Assembly (NCBI RefSeq): GCF_009177065.1
Contig: NZ_WEZF01000018.1
Span: 62,001-126,000 of the forward strand
Origin: Tautonia marina
Lineage (GTDB): Bacteria > Planctomycetota > Planctomycetia > Isosphaerales > Isosphaeraceae
DNA: 64,000 nucleotides
Direction: 5' to 3'
The position numbers and the translations under genes are program-made. Shown here in pieces: positions 25,804 through 34,502 of this stretch; positions within the stretch are counted from its first letter, which is position 1; each line of letters opens with the position of its first letter. The notes beneath the pieces were generated by a model. The model did no database searches. It had not been told where the DNA came from and saw only the letters and a program-made list of their open reading frames with translations.

Positions 25804-27777
25804 GTGGCACGGACCAAACCCAGCGCCCCGGACCCTTCGACCGACTCTCCGAGCGTGGAGACGCTCTCCGTCGCCCCAAGGCGGGAGGGAGAGGCGTACA
25901 CGGTCGTGGCTCGCCGCTACCGACCGCAACGGTTCGAGGATGTGGTCGGGCAAGATCACGTGGTTCGGGCCTTGCGCAACGCGATCCGGATGGATCGGGT
26001 GGCCCAGGCGTATCTGTTTAGCGGCACCCGAGGGGTCGGCAAGACCTCGATGGCCCGGATCTTCGCCAAGGCGCTCAACTGCGAGCGGGGCGGGCCGACG
26101 GAAACCCCGTGCAATGAATGCGACACCTGCCGGGCGATCGCCCTGGGGCAGGATGTGGACGTGATCGAGATCGACGGGGCGAGCAACAACGGCGTCGAGG
26201 CCGTGCGCGAGCTTCGCCAGAACGCCGGATTGCGGCCGAGCCGATCGCGGTTCAAGATTTACTATATTGACGAAGTGCATATGCTTTCGACCAGCGCCTT
26301 CAACGCCCTGTTGAAGACCTTGGAGGAGCCGCCGAGCCACGTCAAGTTCGTCTTCGCCACGACCGAGCCGAACAAGATTCCGATTACCGTCTTGTCGCGC
26401 TGCCAGCGGTTCGACTTTGCCGGGATCGGACCGGAACAGATCGTCGATCAACTGGCGAGCATCTGTGAGCGCGAGGGGATCAAGGCCGATCGGGAGGCGT
26501 TGCACGTCGTCGCCCGTCGCGCGGCCGGTTCGATGCGGGATGCGCAGTCGTTGCTCGAACAGTTGCTCTCATCGGGGGCCGAGCATCTGACGGCCGACCG
26601 GGTGCATGAGCTGCTCGGGATTGCCGGGGATGACCGGGTCTTGAATCTGCTCGACGCGCTGGCGGATCGATCGCCGGGCCGGGCACTGGAGATTCTTGAT
26701 CAGGCGGTCAACGACGGCGTGCAGCCGACCGACGTCTTGAATGCGTCGATCGAGTTTTTACGAGACGTGATGGTCGTCGCCGCTGGAGCCGAAGTCGCCC
26801 CCCTGGCAGCCTTGCCGGGTCAGCGGGAGCAACTGGACGGGCTGGCCGGGCGCTGGACGCTCGACTCGGTGATCGCCGCGCAACAGATCCTGGCCGAAAC
26901 CCGAGGCAGGCTGAGGGGCAGTCCGTTCCCGAGGCTGCTGGTCGAGCTGGCCTTCTGCCGGGTCGCTCGCCTGGAGAACCTGACGGAGTTGAGCGAGGTG
27001 ATCGCCCGGCTCTCGGGGCAGGAAGCCGGGGCGCCCCCTCCCGGGCCGGATGGTGCTGTAAAAAAAAAGTCCGTTGAGCCGCTAAGCAAGGCGGCTCAAC
27101 GGTCGTCGGGATCGTCAGCATCGGAGGCGAAGACCGCGGCCGAGCCTGCGGCACCGGCCCCGAGGCCAACTCCGGTGAGTGAGCCCTCCACGCACCTCGG
27201 CAATGGGAACGGCAAGCATCGGGGACACGCCGAGGAGGTGGTCGAACGGCCTCTCCCCCCTGCCCCAGAGGGCCGGCACGAGCCGGAGCGATCGCCGTCT
27301 GTAACCGCAACCCAAAGCGGGGACGGGTCGTTGCTGGAGCGTGCCCGATCGGCCTGGCAATCGCTCGTCGATCGGACCGAGGAATTGAAGCTGCCGGCGC
27401 AGTTCAAACGACTGGAACCGTCGGATGTCTCGGAATCGGGACTGGTGGTCGTGGCCGTGCCACCGGCCTACAACTATCTGGCCGATCGCTGCAATGCTCC
27501 CGAGCTGCGGTCGAAGATCGAGGGGCATCTGGCCGAAGCACTGGGCCGGGGCGTCTCGGTCCAGTTCCATCGGGAAGCGTCGACCGCTCCCGAGCCGAGC
27601 GTCATCGAGCCCGGCTCGTCGGCGCATCAGGCCGTGCTGGAGGATGATCTGGCCCAGCAGCTTGTCGCCCGGTTCGAGGCCCAGTTGCGGCGGGTCGAGG
27701 TGGAACCGGAACGCCGAGCCGGGTCCGAGACCGACTCCGAACCTGACTCGGAGGCCGGAGCCGAGGCCGACGACTGA
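25804..27777 (+). CDS. dnaX: DNA polymerase III subunits tau/gamma
   Basis: 657 residues (GTG start at 25804). Clamp-loader ATPase: RYRPQRFEDVVGQDHVV, Walker A GTRGVGKT (74-81), four-Cys zinc module around CNECDTC, Walker B YYIDEVHM, sensor SRCQRFDF; AAA+ lid and domain III to about 400. Then a Pro/Ser/Ala-rich linker and a C-terminal region (from about 500) including the tau-type domain LKLPAQFKRLEPSDVSESG that contacts polymerase or helicase partners in the family. Residues 420-422 are the KKK encoded by an A9 run; alternative decoding would yield a 424-residue gamma-like form (see the frameshift element). Upstream ffs and downstream ybaB-recR match the conserved order. Confidence 0.97.
   Translation: MARTKPSAPDPSTDSPSVETLSVAPRREGEAYTVVARRYRPQRFEDVVGQDHVVRALRNAIRMDRVAQAYLFSGTRGVGKTSMARIFAKALNCERGGPTETPCNECDTCRAIALGQDVDVIEIDGASNNGVEAVRELRQNAGLRPSRSRFKIYYIDEVHMLSTSAFNALLKTLEEPPSHVKFVFATTEPNKIPITVLSRCQRFDFAGIGPEQIVDQLASICEREGIKADREALHVVARRAAGSMRDAQSLLEQLLSSGAEHLTADRVHELLGIAGDDRVLNLLDALADRSPGRALEILDQAVNDGVQPTDVLNASIEFLRDVMVVAAGAEVAPLAALPGQREQLDGLAGRWTLDSVIAAQQILAETRGRLRGSPFPRLLVELAFCRVARLENLTELSEVIARLSGQEAGAPPPGPDGAVKKKSVEPLSKAAQRSSGSSASEAKTAAEPAAPAPRPTPVSEPSTHLGNGNGKHRGHAEEVVERPLPPAPEGRHEPERSPSVTATQSGDGSLLERARSAWQSLVDRTEELKLPAQFKRLEPSDVSESGLVVVAVPPAYNYLADRCNAPELRSKIEGHLAEALGRGVSVQFHREASTAPEPSVIEPGSSAHQAVLEDDLAQQLVARFEAQLRRVEVEPERRAGSETDSEPDSEAGAEADD
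27060..27102 (+). promoter_or_regulatory. Slippery A9G sequence with hairpin inside dnaX (recoding signal)
   Basis: Nine A (27060-27068) then G, in frame as GTA AAA AAA AAG, contain the X-XXY-YYZ heptamer A-AAA-AAG. A perfect 12-bp hairpin (CCGTTGAGCCGC, 27071-27082, with 27091-27102; 8-nt loop) follows after 1 nt. Reading -1 gives GTC CGT TGA with the stop at 27075-27077; reading +1 stops at TAA 27083-27085. Both are within a few codons, as expected for programmed release of a gamma form. The 1-nt spacer is shorter than the usual 5-8 nt for ribosomal -1 frameshifting, so RNA polymerase slippage on A9, as known in Thermus dnaX, is an alternative. Confidence 0.75.
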
Positions 27778-27889
27778 CGAACCGACTCCGAAGGTTCCTG
27801 GAGCGGCGCATCGCGTCGTTTCTCGTCGCCATTCTCTGGCTCCTTATCGTTTTCTGATGGATTCAATCGACCTGCGAGGAGGAGACGAG

Positions 27890-28237
27890 ATGTTCGGGAA
27901 CCTTGGCAATCTTGCCGACCTGATGCGCAACGCCGGAAAGATCCGGGAACAGATGGAACAGGCCGCCGAGCAGCTCGGCTCGGTTCAGGTGGAAGGCTCG
28001 GCCGGCGGGGGAGTCGTCAAGGCGACCGTCAATGGTCGGATGGAACTGATTTCGGTGCGGATCGATCCGAAACTGACCACCGACGGTGATGTCGAGCTGC
28101 TGGAAGACCTGGTGACCAGCGCAGTCAACCAGGCCATGAATCGGGCTCGGGAGGAAGCGGCGAAAACGATGACCGGCGGCATGGGCCTGAACATGCCGGG
28201 GCTCGACTCGCTGTTTCCCGGAGGAGGCCGACCGTGA
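27890..28237 (+). CDS. ybaB: YbaB/EbfC-family nucleoid-associated protein
   Basis: 115 residues from ATG 27890 (MFGNLGNLADLMRNAGKI), preceded by GAGGAGG. The frame is open upstream inside dnaX but that part is unrelated. It has the family core: N-terminal helix, AGGGVVKATVNGRMELISVRIDP, and a C-terminal helix with NQAMNRAREEAAKTM. Family members bind DNA non-specifically as dimers (family knowledge). Lies between dnaX and recR, overlapping recR by 4 bp (GTGA), so translational coupling is likely. Confidence 0.94.
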   Translation: MFGNLGNLADLMRNAGKIREQMEQAAEQLGSVQVEGSAGGGVVKATVNGRMELISVRIDPKLTTDGDVELLEDLVTSAVNQAMNRAREEAAKTMTGGMGLNMPGLDSLFPGGGRP

Positions 28238-28875
28238 GCGCCCGCGGTTTCGGCGACCCGGTTCCGGTTGATCCGAGCGCCTCGGGAACGGTCGATCGCC
28301 TGGTCCGAGCGCTCGGCCGGTTGCCTGGGATCGGAGCCAAGAGCGCCGAGCGGCTGGCCCACCACCTGATCCGATGCCCGCTTGAGGATGCCATCGCCCT
28401 GGCCGAGGCGATCCGGGCGGCGCGCGATCAGATTCATCACTGCGCGCTTTGCGGGCATCTGACCGAGTCAGGACAGGACCGCTGCTCCATCTGCCGAGAC
28501 CCGAGGCGTGATGAGGGCCTGGTCTGCGTGGTCGAACAGTCGCGCGATTTGATGGCGCTGGAGAAGGCCGGAACCTACAACGGGCGCTACCACGTTTTGC
28601 ACGGCCGGCTGGCCCCGTTGCAAGGGGTCTTCGAAGATCAGTTGAATCTGGCCGGCCTGGAACAGCGGGTCCGAGCGGGGGGAATTCGGGAGGTGATTCT
28701 GGCCACGAACCCGACGCTCGAGGGCGACGCGACCGCGCGGCTAGTGGCCGATCGGCTCGGGCCGTTCGACGTGCCCATCACCCGACTGGCCCGAGGGCTC
28801 GCCTCGGGCGGCTCGCTGGAGTTCGCCAACAAGGAGATGCTGGCCGACGCCCTGCAGGGCCGTCAGCAGTATTGA
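28234..28875 (+). CDS. recR: Recombination mediator protein RecR
   Basis: 213 residues, GTG start overlapping the ybaB stop. N-terminal helix-hairpin-helix (LVRALGRLPGIGAKSAERLAHHLI), four-Cys zinc finger (CALCGHL...CSIC), a Toprim domain with VVEQSRDLMALEK and HVLHGRLAPLQG, and the C-terminal Walker B-like ITRLARGLASGG. Works with RecF/RecO to load RecA on gapped DNA. Length and motif order match the family exactly; it closes the ffs-dnaX-ybaB-recR block. Confidence 0.97.
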   Translation: MSARGFGDPVPVDPSASGTVDRLVRALGRLPGIGAKSAERLAHHLIRCPLEDAIALAEAIRAARDQIHHCALCGHLTESGQDRCSICRDPRRDEGLVCVVEQSRDLMALEKAGTYNGRYHVLHGRLAPLQGVFEDQLNLAGLEQRVRAGGIREVILATNPTLEGDATARLVADRLGPFDVPITRLARGLASGGSLEFANKEMLADALQGRQQY

Positions 28876-29162
28876 TCGCGGACGAGGGGTAGGAGCGAGG
28901 CCCTTCGCGTCGTGCCGGGTCAGCGCGACCGGCCCGAGCCGTTGCGAAATCACCCGGAACTTTCGGGATCGCAGAGAACTGCCCTCCCGTTCCACGGCAG
29001 TCGATGGTATGATTTTTGCTGTTCGATGTTCCTCAACGCCAGAGATGCTGGTCGTCGGCGGTTCGGTCGTTGGCAGGGATGGCGCCAGGGGCCATCCTGA
29101 ATTGCCCAGGAACCGGATCAGGGACGATTTGCCCCGGGACACTTCGCGGAAGCTCAACGCGT

Positions 29163-30590
29163 ATGCGGCTCGATACCTCTCAACAAATGCGGACCGACAT
29201 GCGAATGCGCATGGCGCCCCGCATGATTCAATCCATGGAAATTCTGCAACTGCCGTGGCTTGCGCTGCAGGAGCGGATTGACCAGGAATTGATCGAGAAT
29301 CCGATCCTCGAAGACCTTCGGGAGTCGGTCGCTCCGGAAGGTCAGGTCGAGGAACCCTCGACGGACGACGACGCGAAGGTTGACGAGACGGAAATTTACG
29401 ACGACTGGGACAACTGGGACACGTCGGGCGAACAGCACCGTCCGAGCCGGGCGGCGCTGATCGAGGAATCGGATCGCAAGCACGACGCGATGCAGAACAT
29501 GGCGTCGCGTCCCCCGTCGTTGCACGACTCGCTGACGGAGCAACTGTCGTTTCCGGATCTCGACCCGAAGGTTCGGGGGCTGGCCGAGTACATCATTTCG
29601 AACCTGGACGAGAACGGGTACTTCACCGGGATGGATATTCCCGACCTGGTGCGAGACGCCGGCGGCGCGGTCACGTTCGAGCAGGCCGAGCAGGCGCTGG
29701 CCCTGGTGCAAAAGCTGGATCCGCCGGGGATCGGCGCGCGGAATCTGCGCGAGTGCCTCTTGTTGCAACTGACGCCGGAGACACCGCACGTCGAGGTCCT
29801 TCGCCTGCTGGTGAGCAACCACCTGGACGACATCCAGCAGAATCGCTTGCCGGTGATCGAGAAGAAGACGGGGTTGTCGCTGGCCGAGATCAAGGAAGGG
29901 CTGGAACAGCTTCGGCGGCTCGATCCGAAGCCCGGAGCGCGGTTCAATCCGGGATCGGCGCAGTATGTGGTGCCCGACCTGATTGTCGAGCCCGACGAGC
30001 ACGGGGACTATCAGGTCCGGCTGGTCGATGAACACGCGCCGCAGTTGACCATCTCGCGGCGGTATCAGCGGATGCTGAAGGATCGCGGGGGAGACCCGGA
30101 GGCTCGGGCCTTTATTCAGAAGAAGATTCAGTCGGCCCGCTGGCTGATCGAGTCGATCGAGCAACGGCGCAGCACGTTGTTGAAGGTGGCCAAGGCGATC
30201 ATCGCCCATCAGCGCGACTTTCTCGACAAGGGGCCCGAGGCGATCCAGCCGTTGAAGATGCAGCAGATCGCCGATCAGGTGGGCGTGCACGTGACGACCG
30301 TGAGCCGGGCCGTCGATGACAAGTGGGTTCAGACCCCCCGGGGGATCTTCGCCCTGAAACGATTCTTTGGCGGCGGCACAGTGAGCGCCGACGGGGAGGA
30401 AATCGCCTGGGACACGATCAAGCAAAAGTTGACCGAGATCATCGCCAAGGAAGACAAGAGCAAGCCCCTCTCCGATGAAGAAATCGTCGACGAACTGGGC
30501 CGGCAAGGGCTGACCGTCGCTCGGCGAACCGTGACGAAATACCGCAAGGCCATGCGGATTCCGTCGAGCCGGCATCGGAAAGAATTCTGA
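29163..30590 (+). CDS. rpoN: RNA polymerase sigma-54 factor
   Basis: 475 residues from ATG 29163 (MRLDTSQQMRTDMRMRMAPRM); the longer open frame from 29016 adds residues unlike region I. Region I is Gln/Leu-rich (MIQSMEILQLPWLALQERIDQEL), followed by an acidic region II, the core-binding domain (LDPPGIGARNLRECLLLQL, LDPKPGARFNP), the helix-turn-helix region (MQQIADQVGVHVTTVSRAVDDKW) and the RpoN box ARRTVTKYRKAM near the C-terminus, needed to recognise the -24 element. Activity needs AAA+ enhancer-binding proteins, none of which is in the window. The dps site at 10257 may be a target. Confidence 0.97.
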   Translation: MRLDTSQQMRTDMRMRMAPRMIQSMEILQLPWLALQERIDQELIENPILEDLRESVAPEGQVEEPSTDDDAKVDETEIYDDWDNWDTSGEQHRPSRAALIEESDRKHDAMQNMASRPPSLHDSLTEQLSFPDLDPKVRGLAEYIISNLDENGYFTGMDIPDLVRDAGGAVTFEQAEQALALVQKLDPPGIGARNLRECLLLQLTPETPHVEVLRLLVSNHLDDIQQNRLPVIEKKTGLSLAEIKEGLEQLRRLDPKPGARFNPGSAQYVVPDLIVEPDEHGDYQVRLVDEHAPQLTISRRYQRMLKDRGGDPEARAFIQKKIQSARWLIESIEQRRSTLLKVAKAIIAHQRDFLDKGPEAIQPLKMQQIADQVGVHVTTVSRAVDDKWVQTPRGIFALKRFFGGGTVSADGEEIAWDTIKQKLTEIIAKEDKSKPLSDEEIVDELGRQGLTVARRTVTKYRKAMRIPSSRHRKEF

Positions 30591-30657
30591 TCGCACGTGG
30601 GTGAGCCTGCGGAACCAGGCCCAGAGTCGCCTTAATCCACATAGACTCTCCCCCATA

Positions 30658-30685
30658 TTGCCAAAAATAGCCTGCATGCTATAAT
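30658..30685 (+). promoter_or_regulatory. Sigma-70-type promoter of the hybrid signalling gene
   Basis: TTGCCA (30658-30663), 16-bp spacer, TATAAT (30680-30685): 5/6 and 6/6 to consensus. It lies 48-54 bp upstream of the candidate start codons, with CAGGAGG in between. It separates the gene from rpoN. Confidence 0.7.
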
Positions 30686-30732
30686 CAATCAGTTCAGGAG
30701 GACATTTTCGACGGCAGTTCCATCAGGGAGTG

Positions 30733-32229
30733 ATGACAATGACCGTGTCGCTTCGATTGGCTGAACTCCACGTTGATCCCGAGGAGCTTCGTGTCATTGA
30801 GCACGCGGTCGAGGCCGAAGGGGGCTCGATCACCATCCGGCACGTGGATTGCCCGACGTCGTTGGGAAGGCTCGGACCGGTCGATGCGGATGTGATTGTA
30901 GCCTTGCACCGGCCGGGGCCCTCGGATGCTCGCAACTGGCTGCCGCTGAGGAAATCCGGACTGGGGCCTCCCGTGATTCTCATCACGGAGGAGGAGTCGC
31001 TCGAACAGTTTGAGCAGTTTCGGAAACTCGGGACGTACACGGTTGTCCCTCGGGGCCATTCCGCGTGCCTGGTGCAGGCGGTTCGCCTGGCGGTGGGGTC
31101 GTCGATCCTGGTTCCGTCATTTGGGCTGACGACGGGTCCTCCCGCCGAGGCCGAACACCGCCGGCTGGCCGGATTGCTGCGGGTGATTGGCCACAACATG
31201 AGGGATCTGCTCGGGGTCATCACCAACGCGGTGGAAGTCCTGTCGTTCCAGAACGTCTCGGGCTCGTTGAGCCAGCAGCGGACCATCGAGCTGCTCGATC
31301 GGCAATGCCAGCGCATGGCCGGATTGCTGGATGATTCGTCGGAGATTGCCCGAATCGAGTCGGGAGAGGCTCCGGAAGTGGTTGAGGTCTTCGAGCTGGG
31401 CGACCTGATGATGCGGGCGATTCGACGGGCGCAGCAAGAGGCTCGGGACGAGCAGGTGGATTTCGATCGTGTTCCGCGCCCGGCCCCGCTCTGGGTGCGG
31501 ACCGATGCCCGGCGGCTCGAACATCTGATCCGCCATGGTTTGCATTATTGTCGTCGAGCCGCCCGGGCCTGTGAGCTGATCCGGATCGACTGGCGACTCA
31601 CAACCGACCGGTTGGAACTGGTCTTTGAGGTGTTGCCAGGGGTCTCGCACTTCGAGATGCCGAGGTCCGACAAGGCCATTGACCTGGACCTGTTTCTGGC
31701 GTCCATCTTCGCCGACCGGCTCGGGGGCGTGCTCCGGCCAGGGCCACCGTTTCTGGTCGAATTACCCGGGACCATCGTTCAGGGCGGGGTGCCGGACGAA
31801 GCCAGGGCGGCCCCCAGACCGACGGGTCCGCCGCCACCTCGCCGGTCGGCCGGTCACGTCTTGCTGGTCGATGAGAATCTGGAGTCGATCCAGGCCCTCG
31901 GTCTCCTGATTGGTCGCCTGGGCTGGCATGTTCGGGCCACCCCGAGAATCGACGAGGCTCGGGAGATGATCCAGGCCTTTCGGCCTCATGTCGTGCTGAT
32001 CGGGCTGCACATGCCGTTCATCGAGGGGCAATCGCTCGCCCGGAGCATCCGGCACGACCTGGTCATGGGCGCTCCCCTGCTGATCGGGATTAGCAGTTCA
32101 TCCCATCCGCCGACAATCGACCGGGACGGCGAGCGAACGTTTGACCACATTGTGACCAAGCCGGTTCGGCTGGCGGAGCTGGCCGCCCTGCTGGGAGCCG
32201 CAGGTTCGCAGAGGGCGGCATCGAGTTGA
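30733..32229 (+). CDS. Degenerate hybrid histidine kinase/receiver-like protein
   Basis: 498 residues from 30733; starts at 30730 (GTG) or 30739 (ATG) are equally in frame, and AGGGAG fits the latter. Residues 1-125 look like a receiver-like sensor domain without the usual Asp pair. Residues about 143-215 form a HisKA-like dimerisation helix pair with His154 in IGHNMRDLLGVITNAVEVL; the ATPase part that follows (LEHLIRHGLHYCRR...IFADRLGGVLRPGPPFLVELP) keeps only faint N- and G-box traces. The C-terminal receiver (GHVLLVDENLESIQALGLL) has HVVLIGLHMPFIEG where family members have an Asp before the hydrophobic-x-MP motif, so Gly replaces the phosphoacceptor; the TKPV Lys is kept. It may act as a phosphorylation-independent regulator or scaffold. 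No partner kinase is adjacent. Confidence 0.7.
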   Translation: MTMTVSLRLAELHVDPEELRVIEHAVEAEGGSITIRHVDCPTSLGRLGPVDADVIVALHRPGPSDARNWLPLRKSGLGPPVILITEEESLEQFEQFRKLGTYTVVPRGHSACLVQAVRLAVGSSILVPSFGLTTGPPAEAEHRRLAGLLRVIGHNMRDLLGVITNAVEVLSFQNVSGSLSQQRTIELLDRQCQRMAGLLDDSSEIARIESGEAPEVVEVFELGDLMMRAIRRAQQEARDEQVDFDRVPRPAPLWVRTDARRLEHLIRHGLHYCRRAARACELIRIDWRLTTDRLELVFEVLPGVSHFEMPRSDKAIDLDLFLASIFADRLGGVLRPGPPFLVELPGTIVQGGVPDEARAAPRPTGPPPPRRSAGHVLLVDENLESIQALGLLIGRLGWHVRATPRIDEAREMIQAFRPHVVLIGLHMPFIEGQSLARSIRHDLVMGAPLLIGISSSSHPPTIDRDGERTFDHIVTKPVRLAELAALLGAAGSQRAASS

Positions 32230-32248
32230 CCGGGCCGAGACGCCCGAA

Positions 32249-32812
32249 TCACTCGGGAGCCGAGTCGTTGCGTGCGGGTGACGCGGGGAAGGGCCGAAAT
32301 TCGGCACCATAAAGCCGTCGAATCGCAGTCTCGAAGCCGAGAATGCGGGTCGCGTCGAGGATCATGGACACCTCCCGGCTGCCGATCGACCGGACGAGTT
32401 CCAGCAGCGCCTCCTCTTCAGGAGGGACCGAGGAACGATCCTGGCAGGGATCGTCTTGCAGCGTGTCATCGGCCAGGAAGTCAACCGAGACATCGAGTGC
32501 CCGGGCGAGCCGCAGGATGTTGTGTAATCCTGGCCGCTTGGATTGCCCCTTGAGGAGCCGGGAAACCTCGGAGTCGCTGACCCCCGATTTCTGGGCCAAG
32601 GCTTGCTGAGACAACCCAAGCTGAATCATCCGGCGATCCAACTTCCGGGCCAGCGTTCTCGCGGGAGAGTTCTGGGCAGACACGGCTTGGGGTGCTCGGG
32701 AATCGGACTGCCGCGCGCTGTGGTGGACAGTCCCCGAATGTGGGGGAGAAACCTTGCGGGACGGTTCCACCGTGGCGGGGAACCGCTCATTGGAGGTGTG
32801 TGGTGGTGACAT
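32249..32812 (-). CDS. XRE-family helix-turn-helix regulator
   Basis: 187 residues. A polar, Ser/Pro-rich N-terminal tail (about 1-48), then a Cro/C1-type HTH (about 50-112): LARKLDRRMIQLGLSQQALAQKSGVSDSEVSRLLKGQ, followed by NILRLARALDVSVDFLAD. The C-terminal portion (VRSIGSREVSMILDATRILGFETAIRRLYG) is probably a dimerisation or sensor helix set. The convergent signalling gene ends 20 bp away, which suggests both may share one regulatory unit. Binding sites are unknown. Confidence 0.85.
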   Translation of the reverse strand: MSPPHTSNERFPATVEPSRKVSPPHSGTVHHSARQSDSRAPQAVSAQNSPARTLARKLDRRMIQLGLSQQALAQKSGVSDSEVSRLLKGQSKRPGLHNILRLARALDVSVDFLADDTLQDDPCQDRSSVPPEEEALLELVRSIGSREVSMILDATRILGFETAIRRLYGAEFRPFPASPARNDSAPE

Positions 32813-33221
32813 ACTGGAATCAGCGTCCCTTGACCGGCGAATGGACCAAGATTTTTGGGATGATCGCCCCCGATGATCCCAGACACGCCGTCTTGCAGCC
32901 GTGACTCAACCCAACGTTGCAAAATCGGGGGCGGGGACGTGGTTTTTTGGAAACACAGTCCGCTCGGGGCGAGCCGAAGCAAAGCAGGCACGTCGGCAAC
33001 ACAACGGGGACAGGAGCCTCGCCAGATTGGAGCCGATCACCCCTGTTCTGATCGACCGTCCGTGCGCGAACCGCGTGTCTGGTTTCCCGCGAAGATCCGT
33101 GCGTGATGAAGAAGCCTGGGGACTTCTCGGCCCAGCCTGTGGGTACGATGCGGACTGATCGGCCGCTGGGGTCGAGATTGACCCCAGGATCCCCAACCAA
33201 TCGTCAACGGCAACGCCTAAC
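32813..33221. other. Intergenic region upstream of the XRE gene
   Basis: 409 bp between the XRE start and the stop of the polyprenyl synthase gene. No gene is supported: overlapping open frames on both strands (32820-33200 minus, 32901-33158 plus) have no domain, signal or ribosome binding site. A TTTTTTGG run at about 32943 precedes a short GC-rich repeat-poor stretch. The XRE promoter should be here. Confidence 0.5.
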
Positions 33222-34286
33222 CTAGAAGCTGCGACGGGCGACGAGCTGGGCCAGGCCGTCGAGAATGTCTCGGGCCGGCGAGGGAGGAAGGATGAGGAGC
33301 TGTTGACGAGCGGAGTCGATGAACGATCGGGCACGCTCCCAGGCGTCGTCGAGGGCTCCGGAGGCTTCGAGCATCGGCCGCAAGGTTCGGCGGGTCTGAC
33401 TGGATGGGGTGGCCAGGAGATTCCGGACGGTGGCGGCGTCGGCCGGGTCGGCCGATCGCAGCAGGAGGATGATCGGCAAGGTGAGCTTTTGCTTGTCGAG
33501 GTCGGTGCCGAGGGTCTTGCCCGTGTCGTCCTCGTCTCCCCAGAGGTCGAGCAGGTCGTCGGCGATCTGGAAGGCGACGCCGAGGTCGCGACCGTAGTGG
33601 TCAAGGGCGTCGCAGGTTTCGGGATTGGCCCCGGCGTAGTGAGCGCCGAGGCGGCAGGAGACGGCGGTCAGCTCGGCGGTCTTGCCGCGGACGATCTCGT
33701 AATACGAGGTTTCGTCGAGGTCGAGGTCGCCGCGGTGGTGGATCTGCTGCAGCTCTCCCTCGCAAACGAGGTTGGTGGCGCGACCGATCACGCGGCAGGC
33801 GTAGGTTGATTCGAGCGAGGCGGCGAGGTGAAAGGCGTGAGTAAACAGGTAGTCGCCGAGCAAGACGGCGGCCTCGGCCCCCCACTCGGCGTTGATGGTG
33901 GCGGCGTGGCGGCGGACGGTGGCCTCGTCGAGGATGTCGTCGTGGACAAGGGTGGCGGTGTGGATCATCTCGACGACGGCGGCCACAACCGGGTGCGCCG
34001 GCCGGATGCCGCCGCAAGCCTGGGCCGTAAGCAAGACGAGCGCCGGGCGGAGTTGCTTGCCTCGGAACCGCGCCGAGTGTTCGACCAGGCGCTGAACATA
34101 ATCACTTCGACTGTGCAGTTCGTCGCGGAAAATCTGCTCGGCTTCGACCAGGTGGGGGGCGATCGGGGCGTAGGCGTCTCGCAACTGCTGGGCGAGTTCG
34201 TCAGGACCGATCCACGAGGAGGTCCGTTCCCCGAGTTGAGATCGGCCGGCGAGCGGATTGTGATGGAGGGTATCGACTTCGGCCAT
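33222..34286 (-). CDS. Polyprenyl diphosphate synthase (long-chain prenyl transferase)
   Basis: 354 residues. Two aspartate-rich motifs are present: VHDDILDEATVRRH (first, chain-length side) and FQIADDLLDLWGDEDDTGK (second), with GKQLRPALVLLTAQACGG and the lysine-rich GTDLDKQKLTLPI. This fits the trans-prenyl transferases making all-trans C30-C45 diphosphates for quinones. The missing bulky residue pattern before the first motif suggests a long product, but the exact chain length cannot be read with confidence. No signal or membrane helix. It is 216 bp downstream of moaC and separately spaced. Confidence 0.93.
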   Translation of the reverse strand: MAEVDTLHHNPLAGRSQLGERTSSWIGPDELAQQLRDAYAPIAPHLVEAEQIFRDELHSRSDYVQRLVEHSARFRGKQLRPALVLLTAQACGGIRPAHPVVAAVVEMIHTATLVHDDILDEATVRRHAATINAEWGAEAAVLLGDYLFTHAFHLAASLESTYACRVIGRATNLVCEGELQQIHHRGDLDLDETSYYEIVRGKTAELTAVSCRLGAHYAGANPETCDALDHYGRDLGVAFQIADDLLDLWGDEDDTGKTLGTDLDKQKLTLPIILLLRSADPADAATVRNLLATPSSQTRRTLRPMLEASGALDDAWERARSFIDSARQQLLILPPSPARDILDGLAQLVARRSF

Positions 34287-34502
34287 CAGCTCGGGTCCCG
34301 TCGGCTCAAGCGGGGGCGAGGCCCCCGGGGAATGGGGATCGGGAGAGGCGGGTCGTGTGGAACGGGCTTGGAAATCGACCCGAGGCCCCCGATGTCTTGC
34401 CTTCGTAACCGGCTGGGGAACGAAGGCGAAGCAGGGCGATCAACACGGGTTCCGGGGCCGCCCCCGGCAGGGTTTCGATGCGTGGAATCGGTGGGGTGAT
34501 CG

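Noticed and set aside
27060-27102. Intrinsic terminator for minus-strand transcription inside dnaX
   Set aside because: Hairpin plus T9 fits on the minus strand, but no minus-strand gene lies upstream of it; the in-frame A9 with flanking stops fits recoding better. A dual role is not excluded.
32820-33200. 126-residue minus-strand open frame between XRE and prenyl synthase genes
   Set aside because: No start signal or domain and overlaps competing frames on both strands.
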